Below, piece after piece: positions 50,099-59,655 of a stretch of 64,000 nt of DNA (positions are counted from its first letter, which is position 1; the number at the start of each line of letters is the position of its first letter). The notes below the pieces were generated by a model. The model made no database searches. It was not told the origin of the DNA and was given only the letters and a program-made list of their open reading frames with translations. The translations under genes were made by a program, and so were the position numbers. Source of the DNA: Clostridiales bacterium (GTDB taxonomy: Bacteria; Bacillota; Clostridia; Christensenellales; Aristaeellaceae); the NCBI GenBank assembly GCA_015056245.1, contig SVGQ01000002.1, positions 1-64,000 on the forward strand. The letters run 5' to 3'.

Positions 50099-51591
50099 TG
50101 CCGCTGATTCGCAACTTCCCCTTCTTCTGCATCATGCTCAGCATGATGTGCGGTATCTCTTCTGCCATGCTGCCGGGCAAAATCGCCCGCAAGCTGACGG
50201 TGGTTCTGGCGGCGGTGGTGGCCTGCCTGAATACTACCGTGCTGGTGCACCTGATGAAGGCCGGGGAGAGCTACCACTTTCTGATGGGCCATTTCCCCGC
50301 CCCTTGGGGCAACGAGATCCGCATCGGGCCGCTGGAAGCCCTGCTGTGCACCATGTTCAGCATCGTGCTGATGCTCAGCGCGCTGGGCGGCATGTACCGT
50401 CTCAAGCGGCAGGTGGACCCCAAAAAGGAAAACATCGTCTGTGTCATGCTGGACCTGGTGCTGGCGGGTACCCTGTCCATGCTGTACACCAACGACCTGT
50501 TCACCGGCTACGTGTTCATCGAGATCATGACGCTGGCCTCCTGCGCACTCATCATGTGCCGCCAGAACGGCCGCACCATGGTCAGCGCCATGCGCTACAT
50601 GATCATGAGCCTGCTGGGTTCCGGCATGACGCTGATGGCGATCATGCTCACCTATACCCTGACAGGTCATCTGCTCATTGAAAACATCCACGAGGCGGTT
50701 GCTGCCCTGTATGCTTCCGGCGACTACCGCACGCCCCTGACCGTGACCATCGGCCTGTTCTTTGTGGGTCTGGGCATCAAGAGCGCCCTGTTCCCGTTCC
50801 ATACCTGGCTGGCGGATGCCTACGGCTACTCCACCCCTGCCGCCTCCGCGGTGCTGAGCAGCATCGTCAGCAAGGCGTATATCCTGCTGCTGCTCAAGAT
50901 CTTCGTGCGCATGATCGGCATGGACGTGGTACGCGGCCTGCACCTGAACGACCTGTTCTTCGCTTTTGGCGTTATCGCCATGGTGATGGGCAGCCTCAGC
51001 GCCATGCACAGCCACGACCTGCGCCGCATGGTGGCCTACAGTTCCGTGGCTCAGATCGGCTATATCTACGCTGGTATGGGCATGGGCATTGAGGCGGGTC
51101 TGGTGGCTGCCATCTACCATATGATGATCCACTCCGCTGCCAAGAGCTCCCTGTTCATTTCTTCTTCCGAACTGGCGGATGCTTCCACCGGCAGCAAGCG
51201 CTTCTCCGACCTGCGCGGCGCAGGCAAGCGCAGCCCGCTGGCGGGCGTGTGCTTCACCGTCAGCGCCATGAGTCTGGTGGGTGTGCCCGTGCTGGGCGGC
51301 TTCATCAGCAAGCTGATCTTCAGCGAGGCTGCCTTCGAGTACGGCGGCATCCACATGTGGGTGATGCTGCTGGCCTTGGCGGTCAGTACCGTGCTCAACG
51401 TGCTCTACCTGATGAAAACCGTCATCACCCTCTACCGCCCGGCCCGGGATGGTTTTGAATGCGTGGTGGAGAAGCCTGATACGGCGGGCATCTGCGCCAT
51501 GGTAGGCTTTGTGGTGCTGAATGTGCTGCTGGGCGTGCTGGCCCAGCCGGTGCTGACGGTGATCCGCAATGGACTTCAACTGTTTGTGTAA
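50098..51591 (+). CDS. Proton-translocating antiporter-like subunit (MrpD/NuoN-like) 1
   Basis: FVGLGIKSALFPFHTWLADAYGYSTPAASAVLSSIVSKAYILLLLK; DLRRMVAYSSVAQIGYI. Confidence 0.92.
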   Translation: MPLIRNFPFFCIMLSMMCGISSAMLPGKIARKLTVVLAAVVACLNTTVLVHLMKAGESYHFLMGHFPAPWGNEIRIGPLEALLCTMFSIVLMLSALGGMYRLKRQVDPKKENIVCVMLDLVLAGTLSMLYTNDLFTGYVFIEIMTLASCALIMCRQNGRTMVSAMRYMIMSLLGSGMTLMAIMLTYTLTGHLLIENIHEAVAALYASGDYRTPLTVTIGLFFVGLGIKSALFPFHTWLADAYGYSTPAASAVLSSIVSKAYILLLLKIFVRMIGMDVVRGLHLNDLFFAFGVIAMVMGSLSAMHSHDLRRMVAYSSVAQIGYIYAGMGMGIEAGLVAAIYHMMIHSAAKSSLFISSSELADASTGSKRFSDLRGAGKRSPLAGVCFTVSAMSLVGVPVLGGFISKLIFSEAAFEYGGIHMWVMLLALAVSTVLNVLYLMKTVITLYRPARDGFECVVEKPDTAGICAMVGFVVLNVLLGVLAQPVLTVIRNGLQLFV

Positions 51592-51606
51592 GGGAGGCTG
51601 TTTGAT

Positions 51607-53073
51607 ATGCAATCCATCCTTCTTTGTCTGATTCCGCTGTTTCCCGCGCTGGCTGCGCTGGTGCTGGGACTGCTTCCCCTGAAGGACAACAGCCGCCGCA
51701 TCCATCTGGCGGCGGGCATCGCCATGGCGGTGAACTTCGCCCTGTGCGTGTGGCTGATGTTCCTTGGCGATGCGGAAGTGGTGTTGTTCTCCTTGGGTGA
51801 AAACCTGCCCATTGCCCTGCGCAGCGACCTGACGGGCCGCCTGTTCCTGCTGCTCTGCGGCGGCATGTGGCTCAATTCCGGCGTGTTTTCCTTCGGCTAT
51901 CTGCCCCATGAGGGCCACGAGCAACGGTATTTCATCTTCTACCTGCTCACCATCGCCGCCATCAACGCCATCTGCCTCAGCGCCACGCTGGTGACCATGT
52001 ACCTGTTCTTTGAGCTGATGACGCTTTTGTCCATGGCGCTGGTGGTGCACAACATGTCCAAGGAAGCCGTGGCAGCGGGCATCAAGTACCTGCTGTACTC
52101 CATCGCAGGCGCTATGATGGGCCTGTTCGGCATCTTTGTGTTCTCCACCCAGATGGCCTCTCCCTATTTTGTGGCGGGTGGCGCTATCGCTGAGGGCAGC
52201 CCCCTGATCCTCTGGGCTACCCTGATCACCGTCATCGGCTTTGCCACCAAGGCGGGTATGTTCCCCATGCATGGCTGGCTGCCCACGGCGCACCCCATTG
52301 CGCCCGCCCCTGCCAGCGCGGTGCTCAGCGGCGTGATCACCAAGATGGGCGTTCTGTGCGTGGTGCGCGTGCTGTTCTTCACGGTGGGTGCTGCCAATCT
52401 GCGGGGCACCTTTGTGCAGACCGTGCTGCTGATCCTTGCCCTGTGCACGGTGTTCATGGGCTCCATGATGGCTTTCAAGACCACTGGCTTCAAGAAGCGT
52501 CTGGCCTATTCCACCGTGTCTCAGGTCAGCTATATCCTCTTCGGTCTCTTCCTGATGACCCCGCAGGCCTTTGCTGGCGCGGTGGAGCATATGTATTTCC
52601 ACAGCATCATGAAGAACGCCCTGTTCCTGTGCGCCGGCGCAGTGATCCTGAAAACCGGCTCAACGGAGGTCTCCCAGCTGCGGGGCATGGGTAAGCGTAT
52701 GCCGCTTACCATGTGGTGCTTCACCATTGCGGGTCTGGGTCTGGTGGGTGTGCCGCCCCTCAGCGGCTTCTTCAGCAAGTGGGATCTGGCGCAGGGTTCC
52801 CTCTCCAGCGGCATTGCGGTGTTCAGCTGGCTGGGCCCGGTGGTGCTGCTCATCTCTGCTCTGCTGACCGCTGGTTACCTCCTGCCCATCAGCATTGACG
52901 CGTTCTTCCCCGGTCACGCCCATGGCGAGACGCTGGCGGAAGAACCCCGCTGCGAAGTGGGCGCTGTGATGGCGATCCCCCTGCTGGTGCTGACGGTGCT
53001 CAACTTCGTGCTGGGCATGTTCCCCGGTGCGCTGAACAGCGCAGCCAACGCGCTGGCAGCGCTGCTGATGTAA
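51607..53073 (+). CDS. Proton-translocating antiporter-like subunit (MrpD/NuoM-like) 2
   Basis: GFATKAGMFPMHGWLPTAHPIAPAPASAVLSGVITKMGV; FKKRLAYSTVSQVSYI. Confidence 0.92.
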   Translation: MQSILLCLIPLFPALAALVLGLLPLKDNSRRIHLAAGIAMAVNFALCVWLMFLGDAEVVLFSLGENLPIALRSDLTGRLFLLLCGGMWLNSGVFSFGYLPHEGHEQRYFIFYLLTIAAINAICLSATLVTMYLFFELMTLLSMALVVHNMSKEAVAAGIKYLLYSIAGAMMGLFGIFVFSTQMASPYFVAGGAIAEGSPLILWATLITVIGFATKAGMFPMHGWLPTAHPIAPAPASAVLSGVITKMGVLCVVRVLFFTVGAANLRGTFVQTVLLILALCTVFMGSMMAFKTTGFKKRLAYSTVSQVSYILFGLFLMTPQAFAGAVEHMYFHSIMKNALFLCAGAVILKTGSTEVSQLRGMGKRMPLTMWCFTIAGLGLVGVPPLSGFFSKWDLAQGSLSSGIAVFSWLGPVVLLISALLTAGYLLPISIDAFFPGHAHGETLAEEPRCEVGAVMAIPLLVLTVLNFVLGMFPGALNSAANALAALLM

Positions 53074-53085
53074 GGAGGCGGGACG

Positions 53086-54536
53086 ATGCTTCTGCTTTCG
53101 ATCCTGATCCCTCTGGCGGGGCGGCGCTTCTGTTCCTGCTCCGGCCCAAGAACGCCACGGTGCGCAGTCTGCTGGTGATGGGTACTGCCCTGATGACCTC
53201 AGCCATGGTGGCGGTGTGCCTGTTTACCCCCGGCGACCATGGCATCGTGCTGCTGCGCCTGTCCACCCTGCTTACTGTCAGCTTCAAGCTGGATGGACTG
53301 GGCCGGGTGTTCGCCGGTCTGGTGGCCTTCCTGTGGCCTCTTGCCAGCCTGTACGGCCTTGAATACATGCGCCATGAAGGCGGCGAAAATCATTTCTTCG
53401 GGTTCTATCTCATCAGCTACGCAGTTACGCTGTCCATTGCTTTCAGCGAGGATCTGATGAGCCTGTATGTGTTCTATGAGCTGCTTTCCCTGTCCACCCT
53501 GCCCCTTGTGATGCACGGCATGAAGGCCAAGAATGTGCATGCAGGCCGCACCTACACCTACTACTGCCTGGGCGGCGCGGCGCTGGCCTTTCTGTCGCTG
53601 GTAACGGTGATCCACTACGGCGGCTCCAGCAACTTTACCCCCAGCGGCATCGCCGGTCTGGCGGCTGCGCCTCAGGGCGTGGTGCTGACCATGTTTGTGC
53701 TGGGCTTCTTCGGTTTTGGCGTGAAGGCGGCCATCTTCCCCCTGCACCGCTGGCTGCCGGATGCGGGCGTTGCGCCCACGCCGGTGACGGCGCTGCTCCA
53801 CGCGGTGGCGGTGGTCAAGGCGGGCGTGTTCGCCGTGACCCGTCTCACCTATAGTTGCTATGGCGCGGAGCTGCTCCGTGGCACCTGGGCTCAGACCCTG
53901 TGCCTGTGCGTGGCGCTTTTCAGTATCCTCTTTGGCAGCAGCATGGCGGTCAAGGAACAGCACATGAAGCGCCGTCTGGCCTATTCCACCATGAGCAACC
54001 TGAGCTACATCCTCTTTGGCGTGCTGCTGATGACTCCTCAGGGCCTGACCGCAGGCCTGACCCACATGCTCTACCACGGCCTGATGAAGATCGTGCTGTT
54101 CTGCTGTGTGGGCGCTATCATGATCTACACCGAGCGCAGCGATATCCGGCAGATGCGCGGTCTTGGCAGGGTGATGCCCTTCACCACGGCCCTGTTCCTT
54201 GTGTGCGCCGTGGCGCTGGTGGGCATCCCGCCGCTGATCGGCTTCGGCAGCAAGTGGGCGCTGGCGACGGCTGGCGTTGCTTCCGGCAACTGGCTGGGCG
54301 TGGCTGGCGCGGCGGTGCTGCTGATCTCCGCTGTGCTCACCGCCATTTATGTGCTGGTGCCTGCGGTATCGGCCTATGCGCTGCCCCTGACCGGCGAGAC
54401 CCCCAAGCCCAACTGTGACCCCGGCTGGATGATCAAAACCGCCCTGTGCGTGGTGGTGGCAGCCGTTGTGATCCTCAGCTTTGCCTCCCAGCCCCTGACC
54501 AGCTATCTGGCGCAGGTGGCAGCGGGCATCTGCTAA
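53086..54536 (+). CDS. Proton-translocating antiporter-like subunit 3, apparent 1-nt frameshift near 53118-53121
   Basis: RBS aaggaggcg + ATG at 53086 reads MLLLSILIPLAG in one frame; continues as AALLFLLRPKNATVRSLLVMGTAL in the frame of the ORF listed from 53160; LPDAGVAPTPVTALLHAVAVVKAG; MKRRLAYSTMSNLSYI. Confidence 0.85.
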
Positions 54537-54554
54537 GAAAGGAGTGGTTCAGTC

Positions 54555-56645
54555 ATGAACGGAAATATTCTCTTGCCGCTGGCTGCGCTGCTCCCCATGC
54601 TGGCAGCCCCCTTTGTGTGGCATCTGGGCTCCAAGAACAAGCAAAGCGGCCTCAATGGCATGTCGCTGGTGTGTCTGCTGCAGCTGATACTGGCAACGGT
54701 GATCGGCTTTGAGATGCTGCAGGGCAAGGAAATGGCCTTTGAGCTGGCAGGTTTCTGCGGACAGGGCCTTCGTATGCGGGCGGACGGTTTCCGCAGCCTG
54801 TATGCGCTGGTGGCCTGCGGCATGTGGTTCATCAGCGGCGTGTTCAGCCGGGATTATCTGGCCCATGAGCACGCGGTAGCCCGCTACTGCTTCTTCACCC
54901 TGATGACGCTGGGCGCGGTGTGCGGCATGTTCTATGCGGACAGTCTGTTCAGCATCTTCATTTTCTTCGAGATCATGTCCCTTGCCAGCTATCCGTGGGT
55001 AGCCCACGAGGAAGACAAAGCCGCCATGCGGGCTGGCGAAACCTACCTGTATATCGCTGTCATCGGCGGCCTGACCATGCTGATGGGCATCTTCCTGCTG
55101 CCCCAGGGCATGGCGGCGGCCTCCCTTGGCGATCTACCTGCGCTGGCCTCTGGCCAGAACCTGTGGCTGTCCGCCATCCTGATGCTGGTAGGCTTTGGAG
55201 CCAAGGCGGGCGCGTTCCCGCTGCATATCTGGCTGCCCAAGGCCCATCCGGTGGCTCCGGCTCCTGCCAGCGCGCTGCTGAGCGGTCTTTTGACCAAGGC
55301 GGGCGTGTTCGGTATCCTGATCCTTTCCACGCTGGTGATGCGGGAGGTTTCCGGCTTTGGCGACCTGCTGTTCCGGCTGGGCGTGATCACCATGCTGCTG
55401 GGCGCGGTGCTGGCGATTTTCTCCCTGAACCTGAAGCGTACGCTGGCCTGCTCTTCCCTGAGCCAGATCGGCTTTATCCTCATCGGCGCGGGCCTTTGCA
55501 ACCTGCTGGGCGAGCATAATGGGCTGGCTCTGTACGGCACCATCGGGCACATGGTCAACCACAGCCTGTTTAAGCTGGTGCTATTCCTGTGCGCCGGTGT
55601 GTTGGCGATGAACACCCACCAGCTGGAACTGCGCGATGTGCAGGGCTATGGACGCAACAAGCCCTTCCTGCATGTGTGCTTCCTGCTGGGCGTGGTGGGC
55701 ATCGCCGGTGTGCCCGGTTTCAGCGGCTTCCTGAGCAAATCCCTGCTGCATGAGGGCATTGTGGAGCTGATTGCCCACTTGGCTGAGCATGGTCACGCCA
55801 CGGGCATCTACAAGGTATCCGAGTGGCTGTTCCTGCTGGCAGGCGGCATGACGCTGTGCTACATGCTCAAGCTCTACTTCTGCCTGTTCTGGATGAAGAA
55901 TGATCAGTACCAGCAGGATTATGACCAGAAGGGCAGCTACCTGAGCCTGCCCGCTCGGATCGCGCTGGGCTTTGCCGCCGCGCTGATTCCTGTGATCGGC
56001 CTCTTCCCGGGGCAGACCATGAGCCGCCTTGGCGCGCTGAGTCAGAGCTTCCTGCAGGGCGGCGTGCCTGCCCATCTGCCCATCCCGTATTTCAGCTTTG
56101 AAAACTTGAAGGGCGCAGCGATCTCACTGGTGATCGGCCTCTGCCTGTTCGGCCTGCTCCTGCTGTCGCGGAAAGCCGGTCTGCGCAAGAAGATCCCCTT
56201 CCGTTTCGATCTGGAGGACATGGTGTACCGTCCCCTGATCGGCTTGCTGATCACCATCGGCGGGGGCTTCGCTTCCCTGTGCGACAAGCTGATGGACTGG
56301 CTGACCGCCTTGCTCAAAGGCACCGGCGGCATCACCGCCAAAGTGCTGGACTCCGCGGTGGATCATACCGCCGCACTGGCGGGCCGCACGGCTTTCCAGC
56401 CGGTGCATGAGCACGAAACCGTGCCCGTGGGCAACCGTACCACCTACACCCTCGGCACCTGGATGGACCGGGCTGCCAAGCTTTTCCATGGCGGCAAGGA
56501 AAGCGAGCACAGCTTCGTCACCTCGCTGGCTGCCCTATGGGAGGAATGGACCGGCCGCTGGCGGCAGATGGCCCGTTCCGTCAGTTATGGACTGGTGCTG
56601 TTCTGCCTTGGCCTGATGATGACGCTGGTCTATTTGCTGTGGTGA
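54555..56645 (+). CDS. NuoL/MrpA-like proton-translocating subunit 4
   Basis: GFGAKAGAFPLHIWLPKAHPVAPAPASALLSGLLTKAGVFGI; LKRTLACSSLSQIGFI; long C-terminal extension. Confidence 0.92.
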   Translation: MNGNILLPLAALLPMLAAPFVWHLGSKNKQSGLNGMSLVCLLQLILATVIGFEMLQGKEMAFELAGFCGQGLRMRADGFRSLYALVACGMWFISGVFSRDYLAHEHAVARYCFFTLMTLGAVCGMFYADSLFSIFIFFEIMSLASYPWVAHEEDKAAMRAGETYLYIAVIGGLTMLMGIFLLPQGMAAASLGDLPALASGQNLWLSAILMLVGFGAKAGAFPLHIWLPKAHPVAPAPASALLSGLLTKAGVFGILILSTLVMREVSGFGDLLFRLGVITMLLGAVLAIFSLNLKRTLACSSLSQIGFILIGAGLCNLLGEHNGLALYGTIGHMVNHSLFKLVLFLCAGVLAMNTHQLELRDVQGYGRNKPFLHVCFLLGVVGIAGVPGFSGFLSKSLLHEGIVELIAHLAEHGHATGIYKVSEWLFLLAGGMTLCYMLKLYFCLFWMKNDQYQQDYDQKGSYLSLPARIALGFAAALIPVIGLFPGQTMSRLGALSQSFLQGGVPAHLPIPYFSFENLKGAAISLVIGLCLFGLLLLSRKAGLRKKIPFRFDLEDMVYRPLIGLLITIGGGFASLCDKLMDWLTALLKGTGGITAKVLDSAVDHTAALAGRTAFQPVHEHETVPVGNRTTYTLGTWMDRAAKLFHGGKESEHSFVTSLAALWEEWTGRWRQMARSVSYGLVLFCLGLMMTLVYLLW

Positions 56646-56652
56646 TTATGCG

Positions 56653-56685
56653 ACCCATTCCGCTTCGGCGGGATGGGTTGTTTTT
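56653..56685 (+). terminator. Rho-independent terminator of the antiporter operon
   Basis: acccattccgcttcggcgggatgggttgttttt. Confidence 0.85.
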
Positions 56686-56696
56686 ACACACCAATA

Positions 56697-56724
56697 TTGA
56701 CATACACCTCAAAAATTGTATAAT
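56697..56724 (+). promoter_or_regulatory. Consensus sigma-A promoter
   Basis: TTGACA-N16-TATAAT. Confidence 0.75.
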
Positions 56725-56766
56725 AATAGCGGATTCTATTGAAAACACAGAAGGAGATACATAACG

Positions 56767-57390
56767 ATGAAGAAAATCATTTCCATTATGATGGTCCTCG
56801 CCCTGCTGCTGATGCCGGTGCTGTCTCTGGCTGAAGCTGCCGAAGAACTGGCTGCCTACGAGAGCTATACCCACACCAATGATCAGTTCACCATCCTATA
56901 CCCCAACAACTGGTTCCTGCTGAATGCCGAGAACATCACTACGGTTCTGGAATCTGTTGATGATACTCAGGACGAACAGCTGAGCCAGCTGATTGCCACC
57001 TACAGCCCTCAGATCCAGCAGCTGGATATGGTTATGTTCCTGAGCGAAACCGGTTTGACCAATATTAATATTGTCTGTCAGGAAGTCGGCGTGGCTCTAA
57101 CGGGCGATATGCTGATGACCATGGCTCCCACCCTTGTTGCCCAATTGTCCAGCACCATGGAAGGCATCGAGTTTACCGACGAGGGTTCTCTCCTTGAGAT
57201 CAACGGCGTTGAGTCCTTGATCGTAGAGTATACTAATGAACTGGCCGGTGAGCAGATGCAGGGCGCTCAGGTATATGTTCCCGGTTCCTCCAGTCTGTGC
57301 ATCTTCACCCTCACCTGCCTCAATGCGGACGAGTTTACCGCCACCAGCGAAGCATTCGGCATCATGCTGAACACTCTGGAAGTCAAATAA
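56767..57390 (+). CDS. Secreted protein of unknown function (PsbP-like N-terminal pattern)
   Basis: Signal peptide MKKIISIMMVLALLLMPVLSLAEA; YTHTNDQFTILYPNNWFLL. Confidence 0.7.
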   Translation: MKKIISIMMVLALLLMPVLSLAEAAEELAAYESYTHTNDQFTILYPNNWFLLNAENITTVLESVDDTQDEQLSQLIATYSPQIQQLDMVMFLSETGLTNINIVCQEVGVALTGDMLMTMAPTLVAQLSSTMEGIEFTDEGSLLEINGVESLIVEYTNELAGEQMQGAQVYVPGSSSLCIFTLTCLNADEFTATSEAFGIMLNTLEVK

Positions 57391-57426
57391 TCACAGCGAA
57401 TGATGCAGCTCCGCATCCATTCAAAA

Positions 57427-57652
57427 GGGGGAATACCTTCGCGGTGTTCCCCCTCAGACAGTCGAAAAACCCATACTTCTGTTCAAAAGTCGCACATCTT
57501 GCACCTACGGTGCTCGCTGTGCTTGCTGAAAAGCGCTGCGGCGCAGGGTTTGTGGGCTCTGCCCACACCCGGCAGGAAACTGAGTTTCCTGCACCTTCCC
57601 CTTTTTTGACAACCTAAGGGGGAACACCTTCGCGGTGTTCCCCCTTAGGTTT
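57427..57652. repeat. Dispersed palindrome-rich intergenic element (copy E), bounded by two near-identical hairpins
   Basis: gggggaataccttcgcggtgttccccc (57427-57453) and cctaagggggaacaccttcgcggtgttcccccttagg (57613-57649); internal CTCTGCCCACACCCGGCAGG. Confidence 0.75.
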
Positions 57653-57657
57653 ATCGC

Positions 57658-58116
57658 TTACACCGGGCAGTACAGTGAACAGGGATTATGCCTGCTCTGA
57701 TAAGGCACACTCTCCCACCCGCCGCCGGAAATCGCTTTCTGGATCATGGTCTTGGTCAGGTCCGGCACATCCTCACGCTGGAGGGCTTCCTGCGGATCCA
57801 TCCAGATGACCTCGCTGTTCTCTTCCCCATCGGATCTGGCTTCCCCGGACACATACGCCGCCCGGAATACCACATACCAGTCATGGGTATTGAAACGAAC
57901 GCCAATCAGTTCCCGGGGCTCAACAACAATGCCGGTTTCCTCCAGGAATTCGCGCTTCACTGCATCCTGCGGAGCCTCCCCGTTTTCCACATAACCGCCG
58001 GGGATAATCAGCTTCCCATTGCCGGCTCCATAGGTATGGCGAGCCAGCAGTACCTTTCCCTCCCGCAGGCAGACTGCCGCCGCGCTCTGGCTCCAGTTGG
58101 TGTTTTCATGGGACAT
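57658..58116 (-). CDS. NUDIX hydrolase
   Basis: GGYVENGEAPQDAVKREFLEETGIVVEPRELIG Nudix box. Confidence 0.93.
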   Translation of the reverse strand: MSHENTNWSQSAAAVCLREGKVLLARHTYGAGNGKLIIPGGYVENGEAPQDAVKREFLEETGIVVEPRELIGVRFNTHDWYVVFRAAYVSGEARSDGEENSEVIWMDPQEALQREDVPDLTKTMIQKAISGGGWESVPYQSRHNPCSLYCPV

Positions 58117-58227
58117 GGACATCTCCTCCTTTACGGATTGATTGCTCCGCTGCCCATAGTGTACGCCTGTCAGGCTCATCTTTCAAGCGGCTGGCTCCAT
58201 GCCCGCCGCCCTCATTGCGCATTCCCC

Positions 58228-58256
58228 TTGACGGAACCCGCCCACTTGGTTATCAT
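58228..58256 (+). promoter_or_regulatory. Sigma-A type promoter for the GH43-like gene
   Basis: TTGACG-N17-TATCAT. Confidence 0.55.
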
Positions 58257-58298
58257 TACAGGTAGCAACCAAACCTGAATACAAAGGAGATCTACACG

Positions 58299-59639
58299 AT
58301 GAATCCTATCCTGCCCCTTTGGGAATGCATCCCCGACGGCGAACCCCGCCTTTTTGGCGACCGGGTCTATCTCTACGGCTCCCATGACCGCTACGGCGGC
58401 ACCGAATTTTGCGACTACAAGCTCAAAGTCTGGTCCGCATCCGTAAACGATCTGAACCATTGGGTCTGCCACGGTCACAGCTTCCACACCCTGCCGGATA
58501 CCGACCATCCCTCCAGCGTGCCCCATACCGACCACGCCCTCTTTGCGCCCGATGTGGTGGAGAAGGACGGCAAGTATTACCTGTACACCTACATCGTAGG
58601 CGCTAAGGGCTGCGTCAGCGTCAGCGACAAGCCGGAAGGCCCCTTCACCTTCCTGTCCACCTACGACTACGCTCCCGAGGACGGCGGCGACGACGGCATC
58701 TTCAACGATGTGGGCGTATTGGTGGATGACGACGGCAAGGTGTATTGCTACTATGGCTTTGAAGGCTCCCATATGAATCAGCTGGACGGCGAAAGCATGG
58801 TCAAGGTGATTCCCGGCAGCTTGATCAGCCCCCTGATGGACGCCAGCGAGAACCAGCCCATCGAGCGTCGTTTCTATGAGGCATCCTCTCCCCGCAAGGT
58901 GGGCGATACCTACTACCTGATCTACTCTCCCCGCAAGGGCAGCCAACTGGCCTACGCCACCTCCGACTCCCCCACCGGCCCCTTCACCTACCGGGGCTAT
59001 ATCATCGACAACGGCGTGGATTATCCCGCCGGCAACAACCACGGCTCCATCTGCCAGATCAATGGGCAGTGGTACGTGTTCTATCACCGCATGACCAACA
59101 ACTCCATCACCTCCCGCCGTGCCTGCGTGGAAAAAATCGAGATCCTGCCCGACGGCACCATCCCGCCGGTGGAGATGACCTGCCTTGGCTTTGAGGACTC
59201 CCTCAGCCCCTACGAACCGGTGAGGGCTGAGATCGCCTGCGTGCTTACCGGCGGCTGCTTCGTTACCGAGAAGGATGTGTTCCGCCGCGTGGTGATGAAG
59301 GTGACCGACGGCTGCGTACTGGGCTACAAGTACTTCGATTTCGGGCTGGATACCAGCACCAAAACCATGGAATTCGCCATCAAGGTCATCGGCGGCGGTC
59401 AGCACGGCAAGCTGCACGTCATGATCGACGCGCCCACCGAGGAAGCAGGCGGCAAGGAGATCGGCGTGGTGACCATCGGCCTCAATGACGGCGTATACCG
59501 CGCCCGTGTGGAGAACGTGACCGGACGCCATGCCCTCTACCTGCGTGCCGAGATGAACCAGCCCAAGAGCGACTGGATGATGCCCTTCTTTGAAGGCAGA
59601 GTGATCTGCGATGTGGAGGAGTTTGTGTTTCTGAAGTAA
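58299..59639 (+). CDS. GH43-like family glycosidase
   Basis: GEPRLFGDRVYLYGSHDRYG; ALFAPDVVEKDGKYYLYTYI; YYLIYSPRKGSQLAYATSDSPTGPFTYRGYIIDN; NNHGSICQINGQWYVFYHR. Confidence 0.9.
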   Translation: MNPILPLWECIPDGEPRLFGDRVYLYGSHDRYGGTEFCDYKLKVWSASVNDLNHWVCHGHSFHTLPDTDHPSSVPHTDHALFAPDVVEKDGKYYLYTYIVGAKGCVSVSDKPEGPFTFLSTYDYAPEDGGDDGIFNDVGVLVDDDGKVYCYYGFEGSHMNQLDGESMVKVIPGSLISPLMDASENQPIERRFYEASSPRKVGDTYYLIYSPRKGSQLAYATSDSPTGPFTYRGYIIDNGVDYPAGNNHGSICQINGQWYVFYHRMTNNSITSRRACVEKIEILPDGTIPPVEMTCLGFEDSLSPYEPVRAEIACVLTGGCFVTEKDVFRRVVMKVTDGCVLGYKYFDFGLDTSTKTMEFAIKVIGGGQHGKLHVMIDAPTEEAGGKEIGVVTIGLNDGVYRARVENVTGRHALYLRAEMNQPKSDWMMPFFEGRVICDVEEFVFLK

Positions 59640-59655
59640 GAAGGAGATTTGCTGA

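Noticed and set aside
50041-52602. 853-aa minus-strand His/Gln-rich ORF
   Set aside because: Antisense shadow of two antiporter subunits; composition artefact.
47328-56645. Complete complex I or membrane-bound hydrogenase
   Set aside because: Only antiporter-type membrane subunits are present; no NuoB/C/D/H/I or NiFe large/small subunit motif found in the window.
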